From NCBI GenBank assembly GCA_964640085.1, contig CAZXFA010000010.1:13747-77746 (forward strand): a stretch of DNA of 64,000 bases, written 5' to 3'. The notes under the pieces were generated by a model that was not told the DNA's origin, did not search any database, and saw nothing but the letters and a program-made list of their open reading frames with translations. Source of the stretch: CAZXFA01 sp964640085. GTDB taxonomy: Bacteria; Actinomycetota; UBA4738; HRBIN12. Shown here piece by piece: positions 16,438 to 24,941 of the stretch (its first letter is position 1; every line of letters begins with the position of its first letter). Position numbers and translations under genes: made by a program.

Positions 16438-18155
16438 CCCGGGATCTCGAGGGGTACGAGTTCGAACCGATCGACGTCGATCAGGCCCCGGTCGGTGAGC
16501 TTCAGCTCCGGCACGACCGAGAGCGCCATGAACGACATCGCCATGAACGGCGAGGGGAGCGTGGCGCCGAGCTGCTTCGCCGCCTCGCCGATCCGGTGGA
16601 CCTGCGCGGCGACCTCCTCGACCGGCAGGTCCGACAACAGCCCACCGATGGGGCACGGGACCTCGGCCACCACCTCGCCGCCCGCGACCGCCACCTGTCC
16701 CCCGCCGAGCTCGCGTAGCCGGTTCACCGCCGCCGCCATGTCGGCGTCGTCCACTCCCACCGCGACCACGTTGTGCGCGTCGTGCGCGTGGGTCGAGGCG
16801 AGCGCCCCCCGCCGCAACCCGAACCCGCGGACGAACCCGATCCCGATCCGCCCCGTGTCTCTGTGCCGCTCGACCACCGCCATCTTCGCGAGGTCCCGCT
16901 CGGGGTCCGCCACCGCCTGGCCGTCACGCCTCGCCGGGTCGTCGATGAGCGCCTTCGTCACGATCTGCCCCGCCTCGACGCCGATCACGCGCACCCGCCC
17001 TCTCGCCGTCACGGCGAAGTCCGGCGCCGACAGCTCGCGCACGTGCACGCTCCCGCGCATCCGCGCGGGAGCGGTGACCTTCGGGATGTCGACCGGGCGG
17101 CCGTCCTCGGCCACCAGCCGCCCGCGGCGCCACACCTTCACGGGGTGGAACGACTCGAGATCCGGCACCGCGACCACGTCGGCCAGGTACCCGGGCGCCA
17201 CGGCCCCGTGGTCGTACAAGCGGTGGTAGCGTGCCGCGTTCAGGGTCCCAATCACCACCGCGTCGGCCGGCGGGCACCCGAGCTCCACTGCCCGGCGGAC
17301 GACGTGGTTGATGTGCCCCTCCTCGAGCAGCTGGTCCGGCTCGCGGTCGTCGGTGCACAGCAGGCAGTTCGCCGGCCCATGCTTGAGCACGAGCGGCAGC
17401 AGCGCCTCGAGGTTCCGGGCCGCCGAGCCCTCGCGGATCATGATCCACATCCCGAGCCGCCGCTTCTCGAGCGCCTCCTCGTACGTCGTGCACTCGTGGT
17501 CGCTGCGCACCCCGGCGGCCAGATACGCGTTCAGCGCCCGGCCGGAGAGCCCGGGCGCGTGGCCGTCGATCTGCCGGCCGTCGGCGGCAGCCACCTTCGC
17601 GAGCGCGTCCTGGTTCCCGGCGACGACACCGGGGAAGTCCATCATCTCAGCCACGCCGATCGCGTTCGGCTCCTCGGCCAGGAACGCGGCGATCTCCTCT
17701 GCGGTGACGGTGGCCCCGCTCGACTCGAACGGGCTCGCCGGAACGCACGAGGAGACCATCACGTAGAAGTCGAGCGGGACCTGGCTCGCGCGCTCCAGGA
17801 TCGCCCGGACGCCGTCCAGGCCGAACACGTTCGCGATCTCGTGCGGGTCTAGGACGACGGTGGTCGTGCCCCACGGGAGGGCCGCACGGGCGAACTCGTC
17901 CACCATCAGCTTGGTGGACTCCAGGTGCATGTGGCCGTCGACGAACCCCGGCAGCAGGATCAGGCCCGAGACGTCGGCGACCTCGCGCCCCTCGTAGCCC
18001 GGTCCGACGCCGGCCACGCGCTCGCCGCAGATCGCGACATCGGCCTCGAGGAGCTCGCCGGTGAAGACCGAGAGGATCCGGCCGCCCGAGAGGACGAGGT
18101 CCGCCGGCTCGTCGCCGCGGGCGACGGCGAGGCGGCGGGCCAGGTCGCTCCCCAT
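16434..18155 (-). CDS. ade: Adenine deaminase
   Basis: A 573-residue amidohydrolase that converts adenine to hypoxanthine and ammonia in purine salvage. The metal-binding HMHLES is in LLPGFVDGHMHLESTKL. LDPHEIANVFG, GHAPGLSG, DHECTTYEEALEK and the late CTDD match the Ade family, and the C-terminal domain (GIGFVRGFGLRRGALASTHAHDAHN, in two parts) is present, so the protein is full length. The 18155 start is chosen because TACCCT ends 6 bases before it and the length then fits the family. It shares its 74-base upstream region with the divergent hemolysin III gene. Confidence 0.93.
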   Translation of the reverse strand: MGSDLARRLAVARGDEPADLVLSGGRILSVFTGELLEADVAICGERVAGVGPGYEGREVADVSGLILLPGFVDGHMHLESTKLMVDEFARAALPWGTTTVVLDPHEIANVFGLDGVRAILERASQVPLDFYVMVSSCVPASPFESSGATVTAEEIAAFLAEEPNAIGVAEMMDFPGVVAGNQDALAKVAAADGRQIDGHAPGLSGRALNAYLAAGVRSDHECTTYEEALEKRRLGMWIMIREGSAARNLEALLPLVLKHGPANCLLCTDDREPDQLLEEGHINHVVRRAVELGCPPADAVVIGTLNAARYHRLYDHGAVAPGYLADVVAVPDLESFHPVKVWRRGRLVAEDGRPVDIPKVTAPARMRGSVHVRELSAPDFAVTARGRVRVIGVEAGQIVTKALIDDPARRDGQAVADPERDLAKMAVVERHRDTGRIGIGFVRGFGLRRGALASTHAHDAHNVVAVGVDDADMAAAVNRLRELGGGQVAVAGGEVVAEVPCPIGGLLSDLPVEEVAAQVHRIGEAAKQLGATLPSPFMAMSFMALSVVPELKLTDRGLIDVDRFELVPLEIPG

Positions 18156-18229
18156 GCCGGAAGGGTACCCGAAGGGCGAAAGGTACCCGAAGCGCGGCGA
18201 GAGCCATGCGTCCGGGTAGCATGGGCGCC
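18156..18229. promoter_or_regulatory. Back-to-back leaderless promoters (ade / hemolysin III)
   Basis: The minus-strand TACCCT (18162-18167) lies 6 bases before the ade ATG, and the plus-strand TAGCAT (18217-18222) lies 7 bases before the GTG at 18230. Between them GGTACCCGAAG is repeated (18164-18174 and 18182-18192). Neither start has a ribosome-binding site. Confidence 0.55.
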
Positions 18230-18880
18230 GTGCCTCCCGCCTCCGAGCTCCCCACTCCGCGCCTCCGCGGCCGGATCCATCAGATCGCGTTCTTCGCCTC
18301 GATCCCGACCGGGGTGATGCTCGTCCTGTTCGCCGGGGGCGGGATGCGGACGGCGGTGGCCGCGGTCTACGCGGCGAGCCTGACGGCCGTCTTCGGGGCG
18401 AGCGCCGCTTACCACCGCGGCCCCTGGACGCTCCGAGCCCGACGGTGGATGAAGCGGCTCGACCACTCGATGATCTTCGTGCTGATCGCCGGCAGCTACA
18501 CACCGGTGAGCGTGCTCGCGCTCGAGGGGCCGTGGGAGGTCGTCCTGCTCTCGGTGGCCTGGGCCGGCGCGGCCGTGGGCGTGACGCTGAAGATGGTCCG
18601 GCCGGATGGCCTGTCGGTCCTCACCGCGATCCTGTACATGGCGCTCGGTTGGCTCGCCCTCGTGGCGCTCCCGCAGCTGGTACGCGGCATGACGGCCGCG
18701 GAGCTCGCGCTGATGGTCTCGGGTGGGGTCCTGTACACGGCCGGGGCGATCGTCTTCGCCTGGCGCCGGCCCGATCCGCGGCCAGCGGCGTTCGGCTACC
18801 ACGAGGTCTGGCACGCGTTCCAGGTGGCGGCGGCCGTGTGCCACTACGCGATGATCCTGCTGATCCTCCGAGCCGCCTGA
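18230..18880 (+). CDS. Hemolysin III / TrhA-family membrane protein
   Basis: A 216-residue protein with seven predicted membrane helices. It has the three conserved blocks of the progestin/adipoQ receptor-HlyIII family: SAAYHRGPW, KRLDHSMIFVLIAGSYTP and YHEVWHAFQVAAAVCHY, whose histidines and aspartate form a zinc site. Family members are linked to membrane-lipid homeostasis or hydrolase activity; haemolysis is mostly a historic label. The GTG at 18230 is preferred to the upstream ATG at 18206 because of the TAGCAT leaderless element that lies between them. Confidence 0.87.
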   Translation: MPPASELPTPRLRGRIHQIAFFASIPTGVMLVLFAGGGMRTAVAAVYAASLTAVFGASAAYHRGPWTLRARRWMKRLDHSMIFVLIAGSYTPVSVLALEGPWEVVLLSVAWAGAAVGVTLKMVRPDGLSVLTAILYMALGWLALVALPQLVRGMTAAELALMVSGGVLYTAGAIVFAWRRPDPRPAAFGYHEVWHAFQVAAAVCHYAMILLILRAA

Positions 18881-18891
18881 CCCATCCCTGG

Positions 18892-19032
18892 TACCCTGGC
18901 TCCCGAGGACGGCGATCGCCGCCGTCCGTGAGGTTCCGTTCCTCGTTCCTCCTTCCGGGTTATCGGCCGGCGGTCTCGGGGCAAGGCTGGGCCTCCCCGA
19001 TCCCGCGGCACGGCCGCGAGAAGGAGTCGAAC
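18892..19032 (+). promoter_or_regulatory. Promoter and structured leader of the DEAD-box helicase gene
   Basis: TACCCT at 18892-18897 is a plausible -10. It is followed by a hairpin at 18907-18927 (8-base stem GGACGGCG/CGCCGTCC, 5-base loop) at the very 5' end of a leader of about 125 bases. The AAGGAG ribosome-binding site is at 19021-19026. The hairpin could instead end the hemolysin III transcript. Structured leaders on cold-inducible helicase genes are known; regulation here is inferred. Confidence 0.45.
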
Positions 19033-20226
19033 ATGACCGGTTCCACCTTCGCTGATCTCGGCGTGTCACGCGCCGTGATCGACGTGCTCACGCGCCGAGG
19101 CGTGATGCATCCGTTCCCCGTGCAGGCGCTCGTGGTCGGCGACGCGATCGCCGGGCGCGACGTCCTCGCCCGATCGGCGACGGGCTCGGGCAAGACGCTC
19201 GCCTTCGCCCTGTCGATCGTCGAGCGTCTGCGCCCGCAGGATCCCTCGCCCTCCGCGCTCGTGCTCGTGCCCACGCGCGAGCTCGCGCAGCAGGTCGCCG
19301 ACGAGCTCGCCGACCTTGCGAAGGCCAAGGCCCTGCGGGTCGGCGTCGCCTACGGCGGCGTGAGCATGCGGGAGCAGGCGCGTGGGAACGCGAAGGCCCA
19401 CGTCCTGATCGCGACCCCCGGACGGCTCCAGGACCTCGCCGCACGCGGCGCCGTGAAGCTCGACCGGGTCCGGATCCTGGTCCTGGACGAGGCCGACCGG
19501 ATGCTCGACATGGGGTTCCAGCCGCAGGTGGATCGCATCGTCCGGCGGCTCCCGAAGGACCGGCAGACGATGTTCTTCTCGGCGACCCTCGACGGGGCGG
19601 TCGGGAACCTGGCCCGCGGCTACACCCGGCAGCCGGTGCTCCACGAGGTGGAGTCGCAGACCGAGACGGCCGAGGGTGTCGACCACCGCTTCGTCCAGGT
19701 CCAGGCGCACGGCAAGGTGGAGGCGCTGATCGAGCTTCTGGGGCACGACGGCGAGCTCACCCTGGTGTTCGTGCGCACCAAGAGGGGGGCCGACCGGCTG
19801 GTCCACAAGCTGAAGGCCCGCGGCATGATCGCCGAGGCCCTGCACGGCGACATGACCCAAGGTGCTCGCCAGCGTGCACTCTCACGGTTCGGAACCGGGC
19901 GGACGCGCGTGCTGGTGGCGACCGACGTCGCCGCCCGCGGGCTCGACCTCGAGCGCATCAGCCACGTCGTGAACTACGATCCGCCCACCGACGACAAGGG
20001 GTACGTGCACCGCGTGGGTCGGACGGCCCGAGCGGGTCGCAGCGGTACCGGGATCACCCTGGTCACGGCGGAACAGCAGGGCGACGTGGGGCGTATGGCC
20101 GCGCGGCTGGACCTCGACGAGCACTTCGAGGATGGTGGGATGAAGGTCGCGCCGCCGCGCGTGGTCTACTCGGCCTCGGCGAGTGGGCGCCGGTCGGGCC
20201 TCCGTCGCCCGCGAGGTCGGCGCTAG
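19033..20226 (+). CDS. DEAD-box ATP-dependent RNA helicase
   Basis: A 397-residue helicase with all core motifs: the Q motif (FADLGVS...HPFPVQ), Walker A ARSATGSGKT, VPTRELAQQ, IATPGRLQ, the DEAD box in LVLDEADRMLDMGF, FFSATL, FVRTKRGAD, VATDVAARGLD and HRVGRTARAGR. It has only a short basic C-terminal tail (RRSGLRRPRGRR), so it resembles RhlE-type enzymes without a special RNA-binding domain. It unwinds structured RNA in the cytoplasm, for example during ribosome assembly or in the cold. The start follows AAGGAGTCGAAC. Confidence 0.93.
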   Translation: MTGSTFADLGVSRAVIDVLTRRGVMHPFPVQALVVGDAIAGRDVLARSATGSGKTLAFALSIVERLRPQDPSPSALVLVPTRELAQQVADELADLAKAKALRVGVAYGGVSMREQARGNAKAHVLIATPGRLQDLAARGAVKLDRVRILVLDEADRMLDMGFQPQVDRIVRRLPKDRQTMFFSATLDGAVGNLARGYTRQPVLHEVESQTETAEGVDHRFVQVQAHGKVEALIELLGHDGELTLVFVRTKRGADRLVHKLKARGMIAEALHGDMTQGARQRALSRFGTGRTRVLVATDVAARGLDLERISHVVNYDPPTDDKGYVHRVGRTARAGRSGTGITLVTAEQQGDVGRMAARLDLDEHFEDGGMKVAPPRVVYSASASGRRSGLRRPRGRR

Positions 20227-20503
20227 CTACTGGCCGACCGTCCGGAGACCCGCCTGGCGGTGCCGGCCAGGGTCTCGGGAGCGGAACCGAGCTGACGTAG
20301 GCGGTGCTCACAGAGCCGCCCACGAGGTCGATGTAGACGACAGCCGCGACCTGCTCGACCAGGGTGCGGTACTTCGGACGTCGTGCAGCTCCGCGTCCAG
20401 CGGCCCGGCGTGGTCCGCGGGTCCCGGCTCCAGGCGGTCGTCCTTCCTAGCCGGCACTCCCTACCGTGTCCCGGGTATCGACCCCGCCGCTCCGACCGAA
20501 CCT
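20227..20503. other. Intergenic stretch with no gene seen
   Basis: 277 bases between the helicase stop and the convergent cupredoxin gene. I see no convincing reading frame, terminator or repeat here. Confidence 0.5.
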
Positions 20504-20950
20504 CTACGTGACGGTGAAGGAGACGCGCATCCCCTCCTGGTAGTGGGACTCGAGCTCCCCGTCCTCCTCCTCGACGAGGTTGCAGATGAAGACGTAGTTC
20601 CCGGCCTCGAGGTCGAGCGTGATCGTCTCGGTTCCCCCGACCGCGAACTCCTCGATCTCGTCGATCAGCTCCACCCCCTCGCCGGTCTCCTCGACCGAGC
20701 CGTCCTCCGCGGTCGGGAGCGCGTCCGGAGCGAGGTCGGTCCGGAACACGACGAACTCGTGAGGGTCGTTGGGGCCCTCGTTCGTGACGACGAACTCGAT
20801 CTGCCCGGCGCCGATCTCACTCTCCGAGGGGACGACGGCCCACTCCTGGAGCGTGACGTCCACACCTCCGCCGTCCCCGTCGCACGCCGTGGCGGTGACC
20901 GCGAGGACCGCCGCCAGCGGGAGCGTCAGCCCACGTACCCGAGCCGACAT
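20504..20950 (-). CDS. Cupredoxin-like copper lipoprotein
   Basis: A 148-residue exported protein. The signal segment (LTLPLAAVLAVTATAC) ends in a lipobox cysteine followed by an acidic-Gly spacer. The rest is a small beta-sandwich with what look like type-1 copper ligands: His in NDPHEFVVF, Cys in YVFICNL, His in ESHYQEG and Met in EGMRVSF. The C-terminal order Cys-His-Met is that of plastocyanin- and sulfocyanin-like proteins. The start at 20950 has ribosome-binding site GGGAGGAGGAGAGGCC. It probably carries electrons or binds copper at the outer membrane face. It diverges from the response-regulator gene. Confidence 0.82.
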   Translation of the reverse strand: MSARVRGLTLPLAAVLAVTATACDGDGGGVDVTLQEWAVVPSESEIGAGQIEFVVTNEGPNDPHEFVVFRTDLAPDALPTAEDGSVEETGEGVELIDEIEEFAVGGTETITLDLEAGNYVFICNLVEEEDGELESHYQEGMRVSFTVT

Positions 20951-21052
20951 GGCCTCTCCTCCTCCCCGGGACCCCACCGTGTCCCGGATCGCCGGAGTGT
21001 AGGGATCCGGGCCGCCGACCCCACCCCTGGATGACCGCCCACTCATCGATCG

Positions 21053-21101
21053 GTCATGGGACCGTCATCCATCGTGCTCACGGGTATGACGGTCCCGTCA
21101 T
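21053..21101. promoter_or_regulatory. Likely response-regulator binding sites
   Basis: ATGACGG-TC-CCGTCAT at 21086-21101 is a perfect 7-base inverted repeat. A related half-site, ACCGTCATCC, lies at 21061-21070, repeating the CCGTCATCC of the main site. The sites are 40-90 bases upstream of the response-regulator start and between it and the divergent cupredoxin gene, so either or both could be controlled. Confidence 0.5.
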
Positions 21102-21129
21102 CCCCCTCCCACCTCGGGCCCTTTCGTCC

Positions 21130-21135
21130 TACGAT
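21130..21135 (+). promoter_or_regulatory. Leaderless -10 element TACGAT
   Basis: TACGAT ends 6 bases before the ATG at 21142. It supports this ATG over the upstream in-frame ATG at 21031. Confidence 0.55.
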
Positions 21136-21141
21136 TCGGCG

Positions 21142-21807
21142 ATGGCCCGGGTCCTGGTGGTGGACGACGAGCCGCGGATCGTGAGCTTCGTCTCGCGCGC
21201 GCTCTCCGAGGAGGGGTTCCGGGTCGACAGCGCCACCGACGGCCCGCGGGCGCTGGAGCTCGCGCGTTCGGGTCGGTACGAGCTGGTGGTGCTCGACCTC
21301 CTGCTCCCCGGGCGCGACGGGGTCTCGGTCCTGAGCGAGCTGGTCGAGGAGCGACCAGAGCAGCGCGTACTCGTGCTCTCGGCTCTCTCCGACGTGGAGA
21401 GCAAGGTGCGCTGCCTGGAGCTCGGTGCCTCCGACTACCTGCCGAAGCCCTTCGCGCTCGCCGAGCTGCTGGCGCGGGTGCGTGCCCGGCTGCGGCAGCC
21501 GGCGTCCGGTCCGGCCGGACGTTTCCTCACCTGCGGTCGGGTGACCCTGGACCTGGTCCGGCGGACGGTGGACTCGGGGGAGGGCGCCGTCTCGCTCTCC
21601 GAGCGCGAGTTCCACCTCCTGCGCCACCTGATGCAGGCGCAGGGCGACGTGTGCGCCCGCCAGCGGCTGCTCGCCGATGTGTGGGGGTACTCGTTCGACC
21701 CGGGGAGCAACGTGGTGGACGTGTGCGTCGGCCGGCTCCGGGCGAAGCTCGGATCCGACGTGATCGAGACGGTGCGAAGTGTCGGGTATCGCTTCGACGC
21801 TCCGTAG
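21142..21807 (+). CDS. OmpR-family response regulator
   Basis: A 221-residue two-component regulator. The receiver domain (residues 1-115) has the acidic pocket VVDDE, the phospho-acceptor D52 in VVLDLLLPG and the lysine in DYLPKPF. The winged-helix DNA-binding domain (about 130-220) has LSEREFHLLRHLM and the ending VETVRSVGYRF-like pattern (IETVRSVGYRFDAP). The cognate kinase gene overlaps its 3' end by 29 bases. Dyads at 21053-21101 suggest self-regulation. The stimulus is unknown; the divergent copper lipoprotein is one candidate target. Confidence 0.93.
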   Translation: MARVLVVDDEPRIVSFVSRALSEEGFRVDSATDGPRALELARSGRYELVVLDLLLPGRDGVSVLSELVEERPEQRVLVLSALSDVESKVRCLELGASDYLPKPFALAELLARVRARLRQPASGPAGRFLTCGRVTLDLVRRTVDSGEGAVSLSEREFHLLRHLMQAQGDVCARQRLLADVWGYSFDPGSNVVDVCVGRLRAKLGSDVIETVRSVGYRFDAP

Positions 21808-22861
21808 GCACTGGATCGAGGCGGCGTGGGGCGCGTTCGCCCTGGCCAACGTGGTGGTGATCGTGCTCCTCTCGGAGTGGGAGACGATCCCGTTCCACCT
21901 GATCTGGGTGAGCCTCACCGTCCTGTACGGGTTCCGCGTGTGGCGCCCCCGATCCACGGCGATCCTGCTCTCTGTGGCGGTGGTCGTCACCGGCTCGGCC
22001 CTCGCCTGGACCGTCGTGCGGCTCGGGGAGGGGTTCGACGAGGTTGCCGAGGTACCACTGATGGCGGCGATGTTCCTCGCGATGGTGTGGCACGCTCGCC
22101 GGCGCCAGGTGGCCGTGGAGGAGGCTGGGCGACGCGCCGAGCGCGAGCATCACCTGCTCGAACGCCAGCGCGAGTTCGTGCGCGATGCCTCCCACGAGCT
22201 GCGGACGCCGATCACCGTGGCCCGCGGCCACGCCGAGCTCCTCCGGGCGGGGGCCACCGATCCGCAGGCGATCGCCGACGCGGAGGTGGTGCTCGACGAG
22301 CTCGGACGGCTGTCGCGGTTGTCCGAGCGGCTCCTGTTCCTGGCGGCGGTCGAGCATCCGGACGCCCTCTCGCGTCAGCGGCTGTCGGTCGGCGACTTCG
22401 TGCGGGACATGACGAGACGATGGGCCCCCACCGCGGACCGGCGATGGCGTACGGAGGCCGGGCCGGACGGCATGATCCACGCCGATCCCGAACGCCTCGG
22501 CGTGGCGTTCGACGCCCTGATCGAGAACGCCGTGCGCGCGACCCACCCGGGGGACGGGATCGCGCTCTCGGCCCGGGCTCGTGACCGGGAGGTGGTCCTG
22601 GAGGTCACCGACACCGGGCCCGGGATCCCGCCCGAACGGCTCCCGCTCCTGTTCGAGCGATTCTCGCGCTCGGACGGCCACCGGGGTCGTGGTCAGGGGG
22701 GCACGGGACTCGGCCTCCCGATCGTCCGCGCCGTCGCCGAGGCCCACGGCGGCCAGGTCGAGGCCGAGAGCGAGCCCGGCCGCGGCTCGACCTTCCGGAT
22801 CGTCCTGCCGGGCTTCGAGCCGCGGCACGCCATGGACCGCGAGCCCCTCGCGAGCGCCTGA
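21779..22861 (+). CDS. Membrane sensor histidine kinase
   Basis: A 360-residue kinase from a GTG inside the end of the response-regulator gene. Three or four membrane helices (about residues 17-32, 40-55, 61-80, 90-106) have almost no extracytoplasmic loop, so it probably senses something in the membrane. A short coiled linker leads to the H-box FVRDASHELRTPIT (H139). The ATPase domain has the N-box DALIENAVRATH, G1 TDTGPGIPPE, F-box LFERFSRSD and G2 GGTGLGLPIV. All catalytic motifs are present. It should phosphorylate D52 of the upstream regulator. Confidence 0.9.
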   Translation: MSGIASTLRRHWIEAAWGAFALANVVVIVLLSEWETIPFHLIWVSLTVLYGFRVWRPRSTAILLSVAVVVTGSALAWTVVRLGEGFDEVAEVPLMAAMFLAMVWHARRRQVAVEEAGRRAEREHHLLERQREFVRDASHELRTPITVARGHAELLRAGATDPQAIADAEVVLDELGRLSRLSERLLFLAAVEHPDALSRQRLSVGDFVRDMTRRWAPTADRRWRTEAGPDGMIHADPERLGVAFDALIENAVRATHPGDGIALSARARDREVVLEVTDTGPGIPPERLPLLFERFSRSDGHRGRGQGGTGLGLPIVRAVAEAHGGQVEAESEPGRGSTFRIVLPGFEPRHAMDREPLASA

Positions 22862-22878
22862 GTCGCCCCCCGACCCGC

Positions 22879-23739
22879 TCAGCAGCCGTGCTCGTCGGGC
22901 AGCAGCGGGCGGAACGTCAGCGCGTGGTCGTCACCCCCGCTGGTCCAGGGGGTGAGCTGGTTCGCCCGCTCGGCGTCCAGGAGGAGCCGGGCGAGGTCCT
23001 GGCCGGAGACGACCCCGCAGCGGGCCTCGGGCAGGACGTCCACCGGCTCGCCGAACGCGCCGAGCCCGGGCTCGTGGGGCCAGGCGATCGGCTCCTGCTC
23101 CAGCTCCGGCTCGCCCCGGTAGGGCTGCACGTACAGGCGCATCTCGGTGGGCTCGTAGGGCTCCTCACGACCCACCGAGCCCTCGGGCAGCCAGCTCCGC
23201 AGGTCTCCGAGCTGCCGCTCGAAGGTGGCCAGCGGGGCCCGCGCCTCGACGTCCACGTTCGGGCACCCGGCCCCCTCGTCGAGCCCGAGCGCGTACGCCT
23301 CGACGACGTTGGTGCGGCCGTCCGCGACCACGGTGAACCGGGTGGTCGCGGCGTCGGCGATGCAGGGGAAGTCGTAGGACGCGTCCCCGTCCATGAGCCC
23401 GGCGTCCCGGGCCGCCTCGAGGATGGCCTGCACCGCTTCCTCGGCGAGCCGCGTGACCTGGAGGTTGGGGAGTGCCGGCCCCGGATAGATCTCGATCACG
23501 GGACCCTCCACCATCAGCCGGCCGTCCCCGTAGAGGGAGAAGGCGGGGAGCGACCGCAGGTTCCAGTCGACCGGGACGAACCCCCCCACGTGCTCAACCC
23601 GCAGCACGAGCTCGTCCGGGCCCGTCGGATGGTCGATCGGTCCGGCGCCCGCCCCCCCGTTCGCATCCTCCGTTCCGCAGGCCGCTGCGAGCAGCGCGAG
23701 CGTCGCGAGCGCCACGATCAGCTTCCCGATCCGTGCCAT
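22879..23739 (-). CDS. Lipoprotein of unknown function
   Basis: A 286-residue exported protein: MARIGKLIVALATLALLAAAC is a lipoprotein signal with cysteine at residue 21, followed by a Gly-Ala-rich spacer. The mature part is acidic, with several cysteines (FPCIADA, AGCPNV, EARCGV and a C-terminal HGC) that could form disulfides. Phrases such as FSLYGDGRLMV and EEAVQAILEAARDAGL recur in actinobacterial lipoproteins of unknown function. The start at 23739 has GGAGGATGGAC before it. It converges with the kinase gene and diverges from tdh. Confidence 0.72.
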   Translation of the reverse strand: MARIGKLIVALATLALLAAACGTEDANGGAGAGPIDHPTGPDELVLRVEHVGGFVPVDWNLRSLPAFSLYGDGRLMVEGPVIEIYPGPALPNLQVTRLAEEAVQAILEAARDAGLMDGDASYDFPCIADAATTRFTVVADGRTNVVEAYALGLDEGAGCPNVDVEARAPLATFERQLGDLRSWLPEGSVGREEPYEPTEMRLYVQPYRGEPELEQEPIAWPHEPGLGAFGEPVDVLPEARCGVVSGQDLARLLLDAERANQLTPWTSGGDDHALTFRPLLPDEHGC

Positions 23740-23843
23740 GTCCATCCTCCATCCTGGTCGGCCCCCGGCTTGGACGCGACCGGAGCCCCCTGCGGTTCCG
23801 GGGCCTCGGACCGGCCGCTCGCCACCGCCGGTCCCCGAGGCGG

Positions 23844-23849
23844 TAGGCT
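23844..23849 (+). promoter_or_regulatory. -10-like TAGGCT upstream of tdh
   Basis: TAGGCT ends 8 bases before the tdh ATG; a GGAGG also lies directly before the ATG, so the transcript could be leaderless or very short-leadered. Confidence 0.4.
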
Positions 23850-23857
23850 CACGGAGG

Positions 23858-24934
23858 ATGCGCGCCCTGCGGAAGACCGTCGCCGGGCCGGGGGCCGAGC
23901 TCCAGGAGATCCCCGTGCCGGAGCCCGGGGAGGGCGAGGTCCTCGTCCGGGTGCACGCGGCCTCGATCTGCGGCACCGACCTCCACATCTACGAGTGGAA
24001 CGAATGGGCGCAGGGACGGGTCCGTGTTCCGATGACCTTCGGCCACGAGCTGGCGGGCACGGTGGAGGCCGTCGGCCCCGAGGTCCATCACATCCAGACC
24101 GGGGCGTTCGTGGCTGCCGAGACCCACATCGCATGCGGCCACTGCTCGCCCTGCCGGACCGGCCGAGCGCACATCTGCAGGAACCTACGGATCCTCGGGG
24201 TAGATACCGACGGCGCGTTCGCCGAGTACGTGGTGGTGCCGGCCGACAACGCCTGGATCGTCGGGGAGGGGATCCATCCCGACCACGCCTCGATCATGGA
24301 GCCCTTCGGCAACGCGGTTCACGCCGCGTTCGGCACGGAGGGTGGGGAGGACCTACTCACGAACCCGGTGGCGGTGATCGGGTGCGGGCCCATCGGGCTG
24401 TTCTCGGTCGCGATCGCCCGCGCGCTCGGCGCCTGGAAGGTGTTCGCGATCGAGCCGAACGAGGAGCGCCGGACGCTCGCCGGCAAGATGGGTGCCGACC
24501 TGCTCGTCGATCCGCTCGGCGAGGACCCCGTCGAGACCGTGCTGCGCGAGACCGAGGGCAACGGCGCCGAGGTCGTGCTCGAGATGTCGGGGAACGCGAG
24601 CGCGATCGATCAGGGGACGCGGATGCTCGCGCACGGTGGCCGGATGTCGCTCCTCGGCCTGCCCGAGGGACCCGTCACGCTCGACCTGAACGACCAGGTG
24701 ATCTTCAAGGAGGCCAAGATCCTTGGGATCACCGGCCGGGAGATGTACCGGACCTGGCAGCAGACGACCACGCTCCTGTCGACCGGCCGGGTGGACGTCT
24801 CGCCGGTGATCACCCACCGGTTCCCGATGGCGCGCTTCGAGGAGGCGTTCGAGACGGTGGCCTCCGGTCGGGCCGCCAAGGTGATGGTGTTCCCCCGAGG
24901 GGATGGTGAAGGAAAAGGGCCGAGGGGAGGCTGA
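23858..24934 (+). CDS. tdh: L-threonine 3-dehydrogenase
   Basis: A 358-residue zinc-dependent medium-chain dehydrogenase that oxidises threonine to 2-amino-3-ketobutyrate with NAD. The catalytic zinc cysteine is in ASICGTDLHIYEW, which is characteristic of Tdh. GHELAGTVEAVG follows, then the four structural-zinc cysteines in CGHCSPCRTGRAHIC and the Rossmann motif VIGCGPIG. The next gene, 7 bases on, encodes the partner ligase, the classical tdh-kbl operon. The start at 23858 is chosen by family length and the TAGGCT element. Confidence 0.94.
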   Translation: MRALRKTVAGPGAELQEIPVPEPGEGEVLVRVHAASICGTDLHIYEWNEWAQGRVRVPMTFGHELAGTVEAVGPEVHHIQTGAFVAAETHIACGHCSPCRTGRAHICRNLRILGVDTDGAFAEYVVVPADNAWIVGEGIHPDHASIMEPFGNAVHAAFGTEGGEDLLTNPVAVIGCGPIGLFSVAIARALGAWKVFAIEPNEERRTLAGKMGADLLVDPLGEDPVETVLRETEGNGAEVVLEMSGNASAIDQGTRMLAHGGRMSLLGLPEGPVTLDLNDQVIFKEAKILGITGREMYRTWQQTTTLLSTGRVDVSPVITHRFPMARFEEAFETVASGRAAKVMVFPRGDGEGKGPRGG

Positions 24935-24941
24935 GGAGACC

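Noticed and set aside
16434..18503. A 689-residue version of adenine deaminase
   Set aside because: The extra N-terminal part is shadow of the hemolysin III gene; family length and TACCCT place the start at 18155.
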